Source of the DNA: an uncultured Arachnia sp.
GTDB lineage: Bacteria; Actinomycetota; Actinomycetes; Propionibacteriales; Propionibacteriaceae
Reading direction: 5' to 3'
NCBI GenBank assembly: GCA_934636715.1
Contig: CAKUBE010000006.1
Coordinates: 1-64,000 of the forward strand
Length of the DNA stretch: 64,000 nt
Below, in pieces: positions 50,262 through 61,393 of the stretch. The notes under the pieces are model-generated. The model searched no databases. It was given only the letters and a program-made list of their open reading frames with translations, and was not told where the DNA came from. Each line of letters starts with the position of its first letter. The stretch's first letter is position 1. The position numbers and the translations under genes are program-made.

Positions 50262-50951
50262 TCATCTGCCGGCGAGGATGCGCGCGGGAGTCTCGCCGTG
50301 CAGCAGCCGCAGGGACCGAGTCAGGTGCGCCTGGTCGGCATAGCCGCACGTCGCCGCGCACTCCGCGGGGGTGACGCCCCGCTGGAGGAGGGCGTAGGCC
50401 TCGCGCGCCCGCGCGAGCTGGGAGATCTGCTTGCGCGTGACTCCCGTCGAGTCCCGCACGCGACGCTGCCAGTGGCGCTCGGAGTAGCCGACGTCGTCGC
50501 CCGCCAGCGCGCGGCGCACGTCGTCGTCGGAACGCAGGACGCCGAGGCGCAGCAGTTCCTCGACGAAGTCCTCCAACTGCTCGAAGGACGGAACAGGCAC
50601 GCGTCGCCCGGAGATCTCGACGAGCCCGTCCGCGACGGGCAGCCGCAGCTCGCCGCCGAGGAGGAGCTTCTTGGCGACGCCGGGAACGACGACGTGAGCG
50701 CTCAACTGCACGCCCCACCCGTGCTCCCCGACGACCGACGCGATCCAGCGCGACCCGAGGGCAGGGCCGGAGAGGCCCGCGACCACGCTGCCGTCGGGCT
50801 CCCGCGCGAACCAGATGTCCCAGTGCTCGACGGCGGGGACCAGGTAGCGCTCCTCGCGCACGGCGCGGGCCTGCCACGTGCACTCGACGTGCGGCGAGGC
50901 GGCGGTCCGCTCCTCGTACAAGCCCTCGGCGGCGGCGTGGTCTGGTGGCAT
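50262..50951 (-). CDS. AraC-family transcriptional regulator
   Basis: A 229-residue regulator. The C-terminal ~100 residues carry two helix-turn-helix motifs (YSERHWQRRVRDSTGVTRKQI and ATCGYADQAHLTRSLRLLHGETP). The N-terminal part (~1-120) is the small ligand domain found in DUF6597-type AraC proteins. It lies 80 bp upstream of the VOC gene and probably controls it. Confidence 0.85.
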   Translation of the reverse strand: MPPDHAAAEGLYEERTAASPHVECTWQARAVREERYLVPAVEHWDIWFAREPDGSVVAGLSGPALGSRWIASVVGEHGWGVQLSAHVVVPGVAKKLLLGGELRLPVADGLVEISGRRVPVPSFEQLEDFVEELLRLGVLRSDDDVRRALAGDDVGYSERHWQRRVRDSTGVTRKQISQLARAREAYALLQRGVTPAECAATCGYADQAHLTRSLRLLHGETPARILAGR

Positions 50952-51017
50952 GTCGGGATTCTACGAGCAGGGCCGGTGTCGTGCCGGGAACGCCCGCCTC
51001 GTAGGCTGGATCCCGAT

Positions 51018-51656
51018 ATGAACACTGAGAACCGCCGCCCGCTGTCCGTCCCCGTCAAGGCCCTCCTTGCCGCCGCACTCGCGGTGCCCCTCCTTCTCGC
51101 CGGCTGCGCCGCCCCGGCCCCCGCGCCCGATCCCGCTCCCGAGGTCTCGGTCACCGAGACCGCGAAGCCGGGTGGCGACCTGCTCGCCGACCACGGGCTC
51201 GCCGGCCTCAACGCCGTCGAGATCATCGACAGGCTCGACGCCGTCCCGCTCGCCGAGCGCTCGACCGATCTGATCGCCTCGGTCAGGCCCACCCACCTGC
51301 TTCTGACGGACGAGAGCGGGAGGGAACAGAGCCTCCCGATGCCGGACGACGCGTTCTACGTCTCGTTCGCGCCCTACCTGACGCAGACGCACGAGTGCCA
51401 CTTCCACAGCCTCACCACCTGCGTCGGCGAGCTGCAGAACGCGGACCTCCAGGTGACCGTGACCGACGACGCGACGGGCGAGGACATCGTCGACACATCA
51501 CTCACCACGTTCGACAACGGGTTCGCCGGCGTGTGGCTGCCGCGTGGGATCGACGCGACCCTCACCGTCGAGTACGACGGGAAGACCGCGACATCGCCCG
51601 TGACGACGAAGGGCGACGATTCCGCGACCTGCGTCACGACGCTCGAGCTCGCCTGA
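51018..51656 (+). CDS. cueP: CueP-family copper-binding lipoprotein
   Basis: A 212-residue lipoprotein: signal peptide with lipobox LLLAGC (Cys about 30), a Pro/Ala linker, then the CueP domain. Matching features are THECHFHSLTTCVGEL (Cys/His metal ligands), TFDNGFAGVWLPRGI and the final TCVTTLEL Cys. Salmonella CueP is a periplasmic copper protein that helps survival in macrophages. Here it would sit on the outer face of the membrane. A copper-type P-ATPase is encoded at 62.3 kb. Confidence 0.85.
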   Translation: MNTENRRPLSVPVKALLAAALAVPLLLAGCAAPAPAPDPAPEVSVTETAKPGGDLLADHGLAGLNAVEIIDRLDAVPLAERSTDLIASVRPTHLLLTDESGREQSLPMPDDAFYVSFAPYLTQTHECHFHSLTTCVGELQNADLQVTVTDDATGEDIVDTSLTTFDNGFAGVWLPRGIDATLTVEYDGKTATSPVTTKGDDSATCVTTLELA

Positions 51657-51739
51657 CGACGGGGTCCGCCCCGTTCAGAGGTGGATGGGCAGCAGGATCA
51701 TCGCCAAAGCTGCGCCCCTGACGGGGGCGGCAGCGGCCG

Positions 51740-52729
<990 letters not shown>

Positions 52730-53314
52730 CTACCTCCGGGTGTCGGTCAGGAGTCTACGGTGGAACAGCGGCTCGCCGGTCAGTTCCGGGTGGAACGCGA
52801 CGCCGGTAGTCGCGCCCTGGCGGACGGCGACGACGCGGCCGGCGCGCCGGGCGAGCACCTCCACGCCGGGGCCGGTCGCGGTGACCTCCGGGGCGCGGAT
52901 GAACGCGACCCTCGCCGGGCCGTCCGACGTTGTCAGCTCGGTCTCCGTCGAGTCCACCTGGGGACCGAACGCGTTGCGGCGCACCGTGACGTCGAGGACG
53001 CCGAGCGACTGCTGGCCGGGTGCCGGGTCGATCACTCGCCGAGCCAGGAGGATCAGCCCGGCGCAGGTGCCGAGCGTCGGCAGGCCGCCGCGGATGGCGT
53101 CGGCGAGGGGATCGTGCAGGCCAAAGAGCCGCAGCAGCCGGTCGATCGTCGACGACTCGCCTCCGGGGAGCACCACGGCGTCGACGCGCAGCCCGTCCGG
53201 GCTGGCCAGGTCGGAGGGTACCCGCAGCGGCGCCGTCCGGGCCCCGAGGGACTCGAGCAGCCGGACGTGCTCGCGCACCCCGCCCTGCAGGCCGAGCACG
53301 CCGACGGTCGTCAC
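52730..53314 (-). CDS. pdxT: Pyridoxal 5'-phosphate synthase glutaminase subunit
   Basis: A 194-residue class I glutaminase that supplies ammonia to Pdx[18 protein letters not shown] and the nucleophile Cys in [12 protein letters not shown] are typical; the His-Glu pair is in [12 protein letters not shown]. The GTG start overlaps the pdxS stop (GTGA), as usual for this pair. Confidence 0.95.
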   Translation of the reverse strand: MTTVGVLGLQGGVREHVRLLESLGARTAPLRVPSDLASPDGLRVDAVVLPGGESSTIDRLLRLFGLHDPLADAIRGGLPTLGTCAGLILLARRVIDPAPGQQSLGVLDVTVRRNAFGPQVDSTETELTTSDGPARVAFIRAPEVTATGPGVEVLARRAGRVVAVRQGATTGVAFHPELTGEPLFHRRLLTDTRR

Positions 53315-54207
53315 CAGCCGCGCTCCGCCAGGCGGTGGGGCGCGGGGAGGTCGGCGACGTTGATGCCGACCATGGCCTCGCCGAGGCCGCGCGACGCCTC
53401 CGCGATGGCCGCCGGGTCGTCGTACAGCGCGGTGGCCTTGACGATGGCCGCCGCGCGGGCGGCCGGGTCGCCGGACTTGAAGATCCCCGAGCCGACGAAC
53501 ACGCCGTCGGCCCCGAGCTGCATCATCATCGCGGCGTCGGCAGGCGTGGCGACGCCGCCCGCGGTGAAGAGCACCACGGGCAGGGTGCCGCTCTGGGCGA
53601 CCTCGCGGACGATGTCGTACGGCGCCTGGAGCTCCTTGGCCGCCACGTACAACTCGTCGGGGTTCGCCTCGTAGGTGGCCTTGAGGACGGCGATCTCGCG
53701 CCGGATCGTGCGGATGTGCTTGGTGGCCTCGGAGACGTCGCCGGTGCCCGCCTCGCCCTTGGAGCGGATCATCGCCGCCCCCTCGGCGATGCGGCGCAGG
53801 GCTTCGCCCAGGTTGGTGGCGCCGCAGACGAACGGAACGGTGAAGGCGTGCTTGTCGATGTGGTTGACGTAGTCGGCGGGGGAGAGCACCTCGGACTCGT
53901 CGATGTAGTCCACCTTCAGGTGCTCCAGCACCTGGGCCTCCACGAAGTGCCCGATCCTCGCCTTCGCCATCACCGGGATGGAGACGGTGTCGATGATGGC
54001 GCTGATCAGGTCGGGGTCGCTCATCCGCGCCACGCCGCCCTGGGCGCGGATGTCAGCGGGAACGCGCTCGAGCGCCATCACGGCGACGGCGCCCGCGTCC
54101 TCCGCGATGCGGGCCTGTTCGGGCGTGACGACGTCCATGATGACGCCGCCCTTGAGCATGTCGGCGAGGCCGCGCTTGACGAGAGGGGAACCGGTGGAAT
54201 CTGCCAT
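53311..54207 (-). CDS. pdxS: Pyridoxal 5'-phosphate synthase subunit PdxS
   Basis: A 298-residue (beta/alpha)8 enzyme that makes PLP from ribose 5-phosphate, glyceraldehyde 3-phosphate and ammonia. Motifs: [56 protein letters not shown] with catalytic Lys, and [18 protein letters not shown] 54,207 is chosen since AAGGA lies before it; the open frame extends to 54,243. Confidence 0.95.
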   Translation of the reverse strand: MADSTGSPLVKRGLADMLKGGVIMDVVTPEQARIAEDAGAVAVMALERVPADIRAQGGVARMSDPDLISAIIDTVSIPVMAKARIGHFVEAQVLEHLKVDYIDESEVLSPADYVNHIDKHAFTVPFVCGATNLGEALRRIAEGAAMIRSKGEAGTGDVSEATKHIRTIRREIAVLKATYEANPDELYVAAKELQAPYDIVREVAQSGTLPVVLFTAGGVATPADAAMMMQLGADGVFVGSGIFKSGDPAARAAAIVKATALYDDPAAIAEASRGLGEAMVGINVADLPAPHRLAERGW

Positions 54208-54287
54208 GCGGCCCATCCTTGGCGCAATACTGGACCAATCCAAGGGCCAGAATCTGGGAACTATCGGTGGGCCAGTAAGGTGGCGGC
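54208..54287. promoter_or_regulatory. pdxS-pdxR shared control region with TGG(G/A)CCA repeats
   Basis: Between divergent pdxS and pdxR lie ACTGGACCA (54,229-54,237) and its near-complement TGGGCCAGT (54,268-54,276), with a third GGGCCAG at 54,244-54,250. MocR-type PdxR proteins bind such short repeats in this gap; the sites are seen, the binding is inferred. Confidence 0.6.
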
Positions 54288-55721
54288 GTGCGCAGCGCCC
54301 CCGAGATCACGCTTCCACTCAGCCTCGACGACGGGGCTGGGACCGGTTCGCTGTCGGCCCGGATCGCGGCGGAACTGCGCCGGCTCATCGGCGAGACGGT
54401 GCTCGCGCCCGGCGACGCCGTGCCCTCCAGTCGCGCGCTGGCGGCCCACCTCGGAGTCTCCCGCGGGTCCGTGGTCGCCGCGTACGACCAGCTGTTGGCC
54501 GAGGGCTATCTCAGCGCCGCCGTCGGACGTTCGACGGTGGTGAACCCGCAGTTGCGCCGGGTGCATCCGCGGGCGCCGCGGCCCGCCGCGCCTCGGTCGT
54601 CGGATGCCGTGGCCGCGCTGGATCTCCGTCCGGGACAGCCCTGGGCGGCTGACGTCGTCGGCCCGGCCTGGAAGGCGGCGTGGCGGCAGGCCTCGGCAGC
54701 CTCGGTCGACGGCGCCGTTCCGGCCCTGGGCCTGCCGGGGCTGCGCACGGCCTGGGCCGAGCACCTGCGCCGGATGCGCGCAGTGCTGCGGGACCCGGCC
54801 CAGATCGCGGTCACCGGCGGCGGCCGTGAGGGCTTCGCGCTGCTGCTCCTCGCGCTCGGCGAGGGGCAACCGTCGCGGCTCCGGGTGGGCGTCGAGGAGC
54901 CCGGGTACCCGTCGCTGCGCCGGGTCCCGGCACGGTTCGGCGCGACGGTGGTTCCCGTGCCGGTGGACGAGCGCGGCCTGCGGGTGGAGGACCTGCCCGT
55001 AGGCGCGGACGCGCCGGACCTGTTGATCGTCACGCCCAGCCACCAGTACCCGCTGGGCGGCTCGCTGCCGGTCGACCGGCGGCAGAAGCTGCTGGATTGG
55101 GCCCGGCGCGATCGGGTGGTGGTCGTCGAGGACGACTACGACTCCGAGCTGCGCTACACCTCGGACCCGTTGCCCGCGCTGGCCGCGCTCGACGACCCGG
55201 TCGACGGGCGCGTGGTCCTGCTGGGAACGCTCGCCAAGACCCTGACCCCGGCGCTGGCCACCGGCTTCCTCGCGTTGCCGGACTGGCTGGTGCCCGCTGT
55301 GTCCGAGGCCCGCGCCGAGCTGGGCCAGCCCGTCGGCCTTGTCGCGCAGCGCGCGGTCGCCGAGTACCTCGACAGCGGCGCCCTCCGCCTGCACACGCAG
55401 CGGATGCGCAACCGCTACCGGCGCCGTCGCGCCCAGGTGGTCGCGGCCCTCTCCGGGGTGCCGGGGCTGCGGGTCTCCCCGATGGACGGGGGCCTGCACG
55501 CCGTCGTCGAGACGGAGCGCGCGGAGGCCGACGTCGTCGCCGAGCTCGCCGCCCGCGGCGTGACGGTCAGCCCGTTGTCCGAGTACTGGTCCGGGGCGGG
55601 CAGCTCGGGCATCGTCTTCGGCTTCGGCGCGGTGAGCGAAGCGGACCTCGCCCACGGCCTGGACCTGATCGCAACCATCTGTGCAGGCCAGCATCTGTAC
55701 TCGATGGCGAGTATCATATGA
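54288..55721 (+). CDS. pdxR: MocR-family regulator of PLP synthesis
   Basis: A 477-residue regulator. N-terminal GntR winged helix (residues ~20-85; [29 protein letters not shown]) and a C-terminal aminotransferase-like domain that binds PLP, with Lys in [20 protein letters not shown] and Asp/Tyr in [13 protein letters not shown]. It is divergent from pdxST and should activate them when PLP is low. GTG start. Its last codons overlap the operator of the vapBC genes. Confidence 0.92.
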   Translation: MRSAPEITLPLSLDDGAGTGSLSARIAAELRRLIGETVLAPGDAVPSSRALAAHLGVSRGSVVAAYDQLLAEGYLSAAVGRSTVVNPQLRRVHPRAPRPAAPRSSDAVAALDLRPGQPWAADVVGPAWKAAWRQASAASVDGAVPALGLPGLRTAWAEHLRRMRAVLRDPAQIAVTGGGREGFALLLLALGEGQPSRLRVGVEEPGYPSLRRVPARFGATVVPVPVDERGLRVEDLPVGADAPDLLIVTPSHQYPLGGSLPVDRRQKLLDWARRDRVVVVEDDYDSELRYTSDPLPALAALDDPVDGRVVLLGTLAKTLTPALATGFLALPDWLVPAVSEARAELGQPVGLVAQRAVAEYLDSGALRLHTQRMRNRYRRRRAQVVAALSGVPGLRVSPMDGGLHAVVETERAEADVVAELAARGVTVSPLSEYWSGAGSSGIVFGFGAVSEADLAHGLDLIATICAGQHLYSMASII

Positions 55722-55734
55722 TCAACCATATGAT
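55715..55734. promoter_or_regulatory. vapBC operator: paired CATATGAT sites
   Basis: CATATGAT occurs twice with a 4-bp gap, 19 bp before the antitoxin start; the first copy sits within the palindrome ATCATATGAT. This AT-rich pair stands out in GC-rich DNA and is a likely site for VapB/VapBC autorepression. It overlaps the last three bases of pdxR. Confidence 0.65.
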
Positions 55735-55752
55735 GAGCGAGAGGGGCGCATC

Positions 55753-55974
55753 ATGGCGATGACCAGCGTTGATCTGGATCCGCAGTTGCTCGAACGGGCC
55801 CGGGCGCTGACCGGTGAGCGGTCGAACCGCGCCGTGCTCGACCTCGCGCTGCGTCGCCTCATCGCCTCCAAGCAGAAGGGCACGATGATCGACGGCATCG
55901 CGGAGCTGGTCGATCTGCCGGCCGGGCTGGGCGCACCCGTGGTACCACCCGCTACAGAGATCCACGGTTCGTGA
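55753..55974 (+). CDS. vapB: VapB-type antitoxin
   Basis: A 73-residue antitoxin. The N-terminal part (MTSVDLDPQLLERARALTGERSNRAVLDLALRRL) is the ribbon-helix-helix-like DNA-binding domain of type II VapB proteins; the C-terminal part would fold on the toxin. The stop overlaps the toxin start (GTGA). Confidence 0.85.
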   Translation: MAMTSVDLDPQLLERARALTGERSNRAVLDLALRRLIASKQKGTMIDGIAELVDLPAGLGAPVVPPATEIHGS

Positions 55975-56384
55975 CCGACTATCTGGTCGATAACTCGGTG
56001 TGGGCCAAGCTGGCCTCTGGAGATATCGGCATCACTGCTCGGCTCCGGCGCATCGAGCGCGCGCCGGCTGATCTGTTCGTAACCTGTCCACCGCAGGTGC
56101 TCGAGTTCTGCCACAGCGCCCGGACGCCTGAGGAGTACCGCCAGTACAGAGAGCGGATCGGTCTCGGCTTCCCGCTCGAACGCGCACCAGACGAGTCGCC
56201 GGTGCTCGATATCCAGACCGCACTGTGGGACTCAGGCCTCGTGAGATCCGCCGGCGCAGTTGACATCCTCATCGCCGGCTATGCCATCGTCAACGACGCG
56301 ACGGTGTTGACCGCTGACCATGACTTCGACCACATCGCGAGCGTCACCGACCTGCGACACGAGTACATCGCTCCGTCGTTCTAA
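55971..56384 (+). CDS. vapC: VapC-type PIN-domain toxin
   Basis: A 137-residue ribonuclease toxin from a GTG. PIN acidic residues: Asp in YLVDNSVW, Glu in PQVLEFCHSA, Asp in GAVDILIAGYA, and TADHDFDHIA near the end. VapC toxins cut tRNA or rRNA; the target is not known. The 166 bp after it (56,385-56,550) hold no gene I can support. Confidence 0.88.
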   Translation: MTDYLVDNSVWAKLASGDIGITARLRRIERAPADLFVTCPPQVLEFCHSARTPEEYRQYRERIGLGFPLERAPDESPVLDIQTALWDSGLVRSAGAVDILIAGYAIVNDATVLTADHDFDHIASVTDLRHEYIAPSF

Positions 56385-56550
56385 GGGAACTACTGATCAT
56401 TCATTCCTCGCCGGAAGAGGCGTTGATCAGTGCTTCCCGAAGAGTCGGCGAGCACCGCGACCGCGACGAGGACCGATCGCCTGCCATATGCAAGCCGCGG
56501 CTGTTGTCCTAGATTGGGAGGGGACGACCACCGAGGAGCGATGATGCGCC

Positions 56551-59500
56551 ATGACTGTCCTCGACGAGCGACGAGAGGCACTGCTGGCTGAGGCCGCGAA
56601 GGGCATCGACACCGCCCCGATCGACCCGCAGGAGCTGGTCGACGCCTACCACCGGCACGTCCTGACCGAGGACCTCGCGGAGCGGGACCCCGACGACATC
56701 CGCGGGGCGGTGCTGAGCCACCTGGCGCTGGCGCGAACGCGGAGGCCTGGCGAGATCCTGGTCAGCGGCTTCACCCCACGAGTGGACACGCACGGATGGG
56801 CGACGGGCAACACGGTGCTGCAGGTGGTCACGGACGACACGGCCTTCATCGTCGACTCGGTCACCGCCGAGCTCGACCGGCAGGGGCACGAGGTCAGGCT
56901 CCTGGTCCACCCGCAGCTCGAGGTCTCCCGTGATGCCGACGGCGTCCTCACCGGCCTCGGCGGCGGGCCGCGGGAGTCCTGGCTGCACATCGAGATCGGG
57001 AGGGTCGTCGGCCAGGACGCCCTCGATGCGCTGGTCCTGCGGCTGCGGGAGATCCTCACTGAGGTGGCCACCGCGGTCGCCGACTGGGAACCCATGACGC
57101 GGCAGGCCGTCGAGATCTCGACCAACCTGGCTGCAGGTCCGGCGGCGATACCCGCCGGCGAGCGGCAGCAGGTGCGCGACCTGCTCGACTGGCTGGTCGA
57201 CGACCACTTCGTCTTCCTCGGCTACCGCCGCTACCGCTACTCCGACGACGACGGCGTGCTGGAGCAGGTGCCCGGCAGCGGGCTCGGCCTCATGCGGGGC
57301 GACTCCGGCACCTCGCGCCGCGCGCTCCACGGCACCGTCGGCGAGAAGGCGGGGGAGCGGCACCTGCTCATCATCACGAAGGCCAACTCCCGCTCGACGG
57401 TGCACCGCTCCGTCTACCTCGACTACATCGGCATCAAGACCGTCGACGAGGAGGGCATCGTCGACGGCGAACACCGGTTCATCGGCCTGTTCACCTCGAA
57501 CGTCTACCACGGCTCGGTGCGGGCGATCCCGTTCCTCGCCGCCAAGGTGGAACGGGTGCTGGAGGCCAGCGGATTCGCGCCCGACAGCCACTCGGGCAAG
57601 CGGCTGTTGAGCGTGCTCGAGACCTACCCGCGCGATGAGCTCTTCCAAGGCGACGCCGCGTACCTCACCGACGTGGCGACGCGGATCGTGGCCTCGCGCT
57701 ACCGACGCCAGACCCAGCTCTTCGCGCGCCCGGACGTCTATGGCCGGTTCACGTCCTGCCTCGTGCTGCTGCCCCGCGACAGGTACAACACCGACGTGCG
57801 GCTCCGGATCCAGGACATCCTGATGAGCTCCTTCCACGGCACGGGCGTCGAATACACCACCCGAGTCGACGACTCGGCCACCGCGATGGTCCACTACGTC
57901 ATCCGCCGCGACGCCAGCAGCGCGCCCCCGGCCGAGGACCTCGACGATCTGCAGGAGTGGCTGCGCCGCGCCGTCCAGACCTGGGACAGCGACTGGCAGG
58001 CGGCCATGGTCGCCGAGTTCGGCGAGATCGAGGCCGCGCGGCTCGTCGCCCGCTGGGGAGACGGCCTGGACGACGCCTACAAGGCGATGCACCAGCCGCG
58101 GCTGGCCGCGGTGGATGTGCGCCACGTCGACGATCTCGACGAGGGTGTCCAGGCCAGCCTGTACCAGGAGATGGCGGCCCATCCGGGCGAGCGGCGCCTC
58201 CGCCTGTACTGCGACCGCGCGCTGCGCCTCACCGAGGTGCTGCCGCTGCTGCTCGACTTCGGCCTCGCCGTGACCGACGAGCGGACCCACCGCGTCGTCG
58301 CCAGCGACGGCGTCACGCGCCACATCCTCGACTTCGGCGTCTCCGCGCCGGAAGAGAGCTGGTGGGCCCCGTCCGACGGCGAGGAGGCCGGTTTCCTCGC
58401 GGCGTTCCTGGCGGTGTGGGAGCGCAGCGCCGAGAGCGACCGGTTCAACCAGCTCATCGGCGCGGTCCGGCTCACCTGGCGGCAGGTCGTCATCCTGCGC
58501 ATGGTCGCGGCCTACCTCCGACAGACCATGCACTACTCGACCGGTTCCCTGGAGTCGGCGTTGGTGGAGAACCCCGCCATCGCGCGCCGGCTCGTCGACG
58601 TGTTCGAGGCCCGGTTCGTGCCCGGCGACGTGGCCGGCCGCGACGCCCGGGAGCAGGCGGCGGCCGACGCCGTGCTCGCCAGCCTGGCCGACGTCCCCAG
58701 CCTCGACCACGACCAGATGATCCGCGCCTTCCTGGCCGTCATCCAGGCGGGGGAGCGCACCAGCTTCTACCGCTCGGAGGCCGGCGGCGCCGTCGCCTTC
58801 AAGCTCGATCCGCACCGGGTGCCGCACCTGCCCGCGCCGCGACCGTTCGCGGAGACCTGGGTCTACAGCACGCGGCTGGAGGGCGTCCACCTGCGGTTCG
58901 GCACGGTGGCGCGCGGCGGCCTGCGCTGGTCGGACCGGCGCGACGACTTCCGCACCGAGGTCCTCGGCCTCGTCAAGGCGCAGATGGTGAAGAACGCCGT
59001 CATCGTCCCCACAGGCGCGAAGGGCGGGTTCTACCCGAAGGGACTTCCCGACCCGCAGCGCGACCGCGCGGCCTGGCTCGCGCAGGGCCGCGCCGCCTAC
59101 CGCGAGTTCGTCAGCGCGCTGCTCAGCGTCGCCGACAACCGGGTCCAGGGCCGCACCGTCGGGCCCGAGGGCGTCGTCCGGCACGACGGCGACGACAGCT
59201 ACCTCGTGGTCGCCGCCGACAAGGGCACTGCCGCGTTCTCCGACCTCGCCAACGAGGTCTCCGCGGAGCGCGGCTTCTGGCTGGGCGACGCGTTCGCGTC
59301 GGGCGGCTCTGCGGGCTACGACCACAAGGGCATGGGCATCACGGCTCGCGGCGCCTGGGAGTCCGTGACCCGGCACTTCCTCGAGCTGGGCATCGACCCG
59401 CAGACCACCGACTTCACCGTCGTCGGCGTCGGCGACATGAGCGGAGACGTGTTCGGCAACGGCATGCTGCTGAGCGAGCACATCCGGCTCGTCGCCGCGT

Positions 59501-61314
59501 TCGACCACCGGCACGTCTTCGTCGATCCGACGCCCGATCCCGCCACCGGATTCGCCGAGCGCACGCGGATGTTCGCGCTGCCGTTCTCGTCCTGGGCCGA
59601 CTACGACGCCGCGCTGATCAGCGCCGGCGGCGGGGTGTTCCCGCGCTCGGCCAAGTCCGTCGCGATCACATCCGAGATGCGCGCCGCGCTCGACCTCGGC
59701 GACGCCGAGCACCTGACACCGGCGGAACTCATCACCGCCATCCTGAAGGCCCCCGTCGACCTCTTCTGGAACGGCGGCATCGGCACCTACGTCAAGGCGT
59801 CGACGGAGCAGCACGGCGAGGTCGGCGACCGCGCCAACGACGCCGTCCGGGTCGACGGCGCGGACCTCCGCTGCCGCGTCGTCGGCGAGGGCGGCAACCT
59901 CGGCATCACGCAGCGCGGCCGCATCGAGGCCGCCCAGCGCGGGATCGGGATCAACACCGACGCCATCGACAACTCCGCCGGCGTCGACTCCTCGGACCAC
60001 GAGGTCAACATCAAGATCCTGCTCGGCCACGTGGTGGCGGACGGGCAGATGACCGAGCGGCAGCGCAACGTCCTGCTCACGTCGATGACCGACGACGTGG
60101 CGGCCAGCGTGCTCCGCACGAACTACGAGCAGAACGTGCTGCTCAGCAACGCCCGCCATCTGCGCGACGCGATGCTGGGCTCGCACGAACGCCTGATGGC
60201 GTGGCTGGAGGAGCACCGCGGGCTCGACCGGGTGCTCGAGGCGCTGCCCGGCACCGCCGAGATGGAGCGCAGGGCCAAGGACGGGCGCGGCCTGACCTCT
60301 CCGGAGTTCTCCGTGCTCGTGGCCTACGCGAAGATGGCGCTGAAGGACGCGCTGCTCGCCTCCACCGTCCCGGACGATCCGTGGCTCGAGACCGAGCTGG
60401 CCGCCTACTTCCCGCCCCCGCTGCACGGCTTCGTCGACGCCATGAGGGGCCACCCGCTGCGCCGCGAGATCATCGCCAACCGGATCGCCAACTCGCTGGT
60501 CAACCGCGGCGGCATCACGTTCGCGCACCGGGCGATGGAGGAGACCGGCGCGGGCCTCGCTGACGTGGCGAAGGCCTTCGTGATCGCGCGGGAGGTGTTC
60601 GATCTCAGCGGCTTCGTCGGCGCCGTCGAGCAGCTCGACGGGGTGGTGCCGACGGCGATGCAGTGCACGCTCTACGTGGAGTTCCGGCGCCTCCTGGACC
60701 GGACGGTGCGCTATCTCCTCGCGCGGCGTCGGCAGACCGCGGATATCGGCGCCGAGATCGACGCCTACCGCGCCGCCGTGCAACTGCTCTCCGGGACGAT
60801 CGCCAGCCTCTACGACGAGGCGGGTCTCGCCCGCTACCGCCGGCGCATCGAGGACTACGCGGACGGCGGCGCGCCCGACGAGCTTGCCACTCGCACGGCG
60901 GGGCTGCTCGACGGCGTCGCCTTCCTGGGTGTTGTGGACCTCGCCCGCCGCATCGATGCCGATCCCGAGATCGTGGCGCGCGGTTACCTGCACCTCGCCG
61001 GCGTCGTCCACCTCGACGAGCTCTTGGACATGCTGGCTCAGCTGTCGAGCGAGGGGCGCTGGGACGCCGTCGCGAAGTCGGCGCTGCGTCAGGAGGTCTA
61101 CCGGCTCGCGCTGTCCCTCACCGCCGACGCCCTCTTGAACAGCGACGAGGAGGATCCCGCCGAACGGGTGCGCCTGTGGGCGACGCACCACACGACGGCG
61201 CTGGCCGCCCTGCGGGCCACCTTCGGCGACCTGCAGGGCGAGTCGGCGGCGGGCCTCGGCCAGATGTGGGTGCTGGTCCGCGACCTCGGCCTCCTGACGG
61301 GCTCCGTCGGTTGA
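56551..61314 (+). CDS. gdh: NAD-dependent glutamate dehydrogenase, large type
   Basis: A 1587-residue enzyme of the GDH-180 class (1500-1650 residues) that oxidises glutamate to 2-oxoglutarate. The first ~700 residues hold regulatory ACT-like parts (FIVDSVTAELDRQGHEV... FVFLGYRRYRY). The catalytic part is at ~770-1230: GGLRWSDRRDDFRTEVLGLVKAQMVKNAVIVPTGAKGGFYPK with the substrate Lys, VGDMSGDVFGNGMLLS and the NAD domain near VVGEGGNLGITQRGRIE. ATG 56,551 is supported by GAGGAG 12-17 bases upstream, a little far. It stands alone. Confidence 0.95.
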   Translation: MTVLDERREALLAEAAKGIDTAPIDPQELVDAYHRHVLTEDLAERDPDDIRGAVLSHLALARTRRPGEILVSGFTPRVDTHGWATGNTVLQVVTDDTAFIVDSVTAELDRQGHEVRLLVHPQLEVSRDADGVLTGLGGGPRESWLHIEIGRVVGQDALDALVLRLREILTEVATAVADWEPMTRQAVEISTNLAAGPAAIPAGERQQVRDLLDWLVDDHFVFLGYRRYRYSDDDGVLEQVPGSGLGLMRGDSGTSRRALHGTVGEKAGERHLLIITKANSRSTVHRSVYLDYIGIKTVDEEGIVDGEHRFIGLFTSNVYHGSVRAIPFLAAKVERVLEASGFAPDSHSGKRLLSVLETYPRDELFQGDAAYLTDVATRIVASRYRRQTQLFARPDVYGRFTSCLVLLPRDRYNTDVRLRIQDILMSSFHGTGVEYTTRVDDSATAMVHYVIRRDASSAPPAEDLDDLQEWLRRAVQTWDSDWQAAMVAEFGEIEAARLVARWGDGLDDAYKAMHQPRLAAVDVRHVDDLDEGVQASLYQEMAAHPGERRLRLYCDRALRLTEVLPLLLDFGLAVTDERTHRVVASDGVTRHILDFGVSAPEESWWAPSDGEEAGFLAAFLAVWERSAESDRFNQLIGAVRLTWRQVVILRMVAAYLRQTMHYSTGSLESALVENPAIARRLVDVFEARFVPGDVAGRDAREQAAADAVLASLADVPSLDHDQMIRAFLAVIQAGERTSFYRSEAGGAVAFKLDPHRVPHLPAPRPFAETWVYSTRLEGVHLRFGTVARGGLRWSDRRDDFRTEVLGLVKAQMVKNAVIVPTGAKGGFYPKGLPDPQRDRAAWLAQGRAAYREFVSALLSVADNRVQGRTVGPEGVVRHDGDDSYLVVAADKGTAAFSDLANEVSAERGFWLGDAFASGGSAGYDHKGMGITARGAWESVTRHFLELGIDPQTTDFTVVGVGDMSGDVFGNGMLLSEHIRLVAAFDHRHVFVDPTPDPATGFAERTRMFALPFSSWADYDAALISAGGGVFPRSAKSVAITSEMRAALDLGDAEHLTPAELITAILKAPVDLFWNGGIGTYVKASTEQHGEVGDRANDAVRVDGADLRCRVVGEGGNLGITQRGRIEAAQRGIGINTDAIDNSAGVDSSDHEVNIKILLGHVVADGQMTERQRNVLLTSMTDDVAASVLRTNYEQNVLLSNARHLRDAMLGSHERLMAWLEEHRGLDRVLEALPGTAEMERRAKDGRGLTSPEFSVLVAYAKMALKDALLASTVPDDPWLETELAAYFPPPLHGFVDAMRGHPLRREIIANRIANSLVNRGGITFAHRAMEETGAGLADVAKAFVIAREVFDLSGFVGAVEQLDGVVPTAMQCTLYVEFRRLLDRTVRYLLARRRQTADIGAEIDAYRAAVQLLSGTIASLYDEAGLARYRRRIEDYADGGAPDELATRTAGLLDGVAFLGVVDLARRIDADPEIVARGYLHLAGVVHLDELLDMLAQLSSEGRWDAVAKSALRQEVYRLALSLTADALLNSDEEDPAERVRLWATHHTTALAALRATFGDLQGESAAGLGQMWVLVRDLGLLTGSVG

Positions 61315-61326
61315 GCCGGGCCTCAG

Positions 61327-61383
61327 GCGCTGGTTGAGCCAGACCCGTGCGCGAAGCGCCGGGTCCGAGTCGAAACCGATGGA
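61327..61383. repeat. Dispersed intergenic repeat copy with hairpin, probable terminator
   Basis: GCGCTGGTTGAGCC (61,327-61,340), then a hairpin GACCCG-T-GCGC/GCGC-CGGGTC with a 3-base loop (61,342-61,365), then GAGTCGAAACCGATGGA. It is the compact form of the element at 34,970-35,168 and lies between convergent gdh and CDF genes. Confidence 0.75.
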
Positions 61384-61393
61384 CCCGCACCGG

